Assembly (NCBI RefSeq): GCF_000297115.1
Contig: NZ_CAKP01000067.1
Span: 1-64,000 of the forward strand
Source of the DNA: Caloramator australicus RC3
GTDB lineage: Bacteria; Bacillota; Clostridia; Clostridiales; Caloramatoraceae
Direction: 5' to 3'
Length of the DNA stretch: 64,000 nt
Shown here: positions 63,791 through 64,000 of the stretch, piece after piece
How the letters are laid out: the number at the start of each line of letters is the position of its first letter
Numbering within the stretch: position 1 is the stretch's first letter
Position numbers and translations under genes: made by a program
Notes under the pieces: generated by a model
Database searches by the model: none
What the model was told of the DNA's origin: nothing
The model's input: only the letters and a program-made list of their open reading frames with translations

Positions 63791-63819
63791 ACCCATAGGA
63801 GGTATAAAGGAGGGGTATA

Positions 63820-64000
63820 ATGAAAAATATAATCAAAAATAGGATTATTATTCAAGGGATAATTGGTTTAACAATATATGTTTCTTTATTTGTTTTTAAT
63901 ATTAGCCTTAAGTGGATTGTTCTTGCAGGTATTATAACTGGAATATTTATGGGAAAAGCCTTTTGCAGGTGGATTTGCCCAACAGGTTTTTTAATGGAAA
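63820..64000 (+). CDS. 4Fe-4S binding membrane protein (NapH/polyferredoxin type), partial
   Basis: The gene runs off the window end; about 60 residues can be read. ATG follows AAGGAGGGG. Two hydrophobic helices (IIIQGIIGLTIYVSLFVFNI and KWIVLAGIITGIFM) are followed by GKAFCRWICPTGFLME, the first cysteine cluster typical of NapH/CcoG/RdxA-like membrane ferredoxins. The role cannot be told from this fragment; such proteins pass electrons at the membrane or act in cofactor assembly. Confidence 0.72.
   Translation, partial: MKNIIKNRIIIQGIIGLTIYVSLFVFNISLKWIVLAGIITGIFMGKAFCRWICPTGFLME

Overview
This window is low-GC, densely packed chromosomal DNA from an endospore-forming Firmicute of the class Clostridia. 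It carries SpoIIGA, pro-SigE, SigG, SpoIVA, SpoVD and a Spo0E-like remnant, a DAP-type MurE, a type A RNase P RNA and an IspH-ribosomal protein S1 fusion of clostridial type. The GC-rich, strongly paired RNase P RNA against an AT-rich coding background, and an Mbh-type hydrogenase, fit a moderately thermophilic, H2-producing fermenter such as the Caloramator group. That placement is inference, not proof. No tRNA, CRISPR array, prophage or insertion sequence was seen.

Layout. 1-1050: a partial copy of the rluB start region fused in frame to the C-terminal half of a Nif3-family gene, then rnpB and its terminator. 1051-5078: intact rluB, mnmM (ytqB), an unrecognised minus-strand gene, surE, a DUF4264 gene and an RpiR-type regulator. 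5239-11675: gdhA, then a housekeeping run of a BaiN/HI0933-type flavoprotein, aroH, cmk, plsC and ispH-S1. 11906-17129: speD, a CBS-domain Mn-dependent pyrophosphatase (minus), a Ca-type P-ATPase and an unrecognised basic protein (minus).

17382-30693 is the most distinctive region. It is a continuous 13-kb hyp + mbh supercluster in the order hypF-hypC-hypD-hypE, NuoC-like, [NiFe] large subunit, hypA-hypB, Mrp-type antiporter subunits E-F-G-MbhD-MbhE-B-C-D, NuoH-like, small subunit, ferredoxin. It should encode a ferredoxin-oxidising, H2-evolving, ion-pumping membrane hydrogenase (group 4, Mbh type) with all Hyp maturation factors. The large subunit ends at its DPCxxC motif, so no maturation protease is expected, and none is present. 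The MrpD-like subunit carries a C-terminal extension that may be a fused MbhI.

30883-36291: an ornithine/alanine racemase-family enzyme, deoC, a Lon-like AAA protease and ychF. 36292-36863 is a 570-bp gap that holds a small, frameshifted Spo0E-like gene with its own strong promoter and terminator. A sequence matching the MraZ operator in inverted orientation lies just downstream of that promoter.

36864-50600 is the division and cell wall cluster: mraZ, rsmH, ftsL-like, spoVD, murE, mraY, a frameshifted ftsW/spoVE, murG, divIB, DUF881, sbp, DUF881, ftsA, ftsZ. murF and murD are missing from their usual places. 50783-53283 is spoIIGA-sigE-sigG. It has a Spo0A-like promoter in front, a SigF/SigG-like promoter before sigG, and an inverted repeat that could hide the sigG ribosome binding site in read-through mRNA. 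53355-64000: ylmC, nrdR, pgeF, a PhoP/PhoR-like two-component system, a PDZ/radical-SAM/DUF512 protein, der, gpsA, two half-size chromate transporter genes, spoIVA and the start of a polyferredoxin-type membrane protein cut by the window edge.

Two single-base indels next to T-runs (Spo0E-like and ftsW/spoVE) and the chimeric start of the window may be real mutations, but they are also what draft-sequence errors look like. They should be checked against reads before any biological reading is given.
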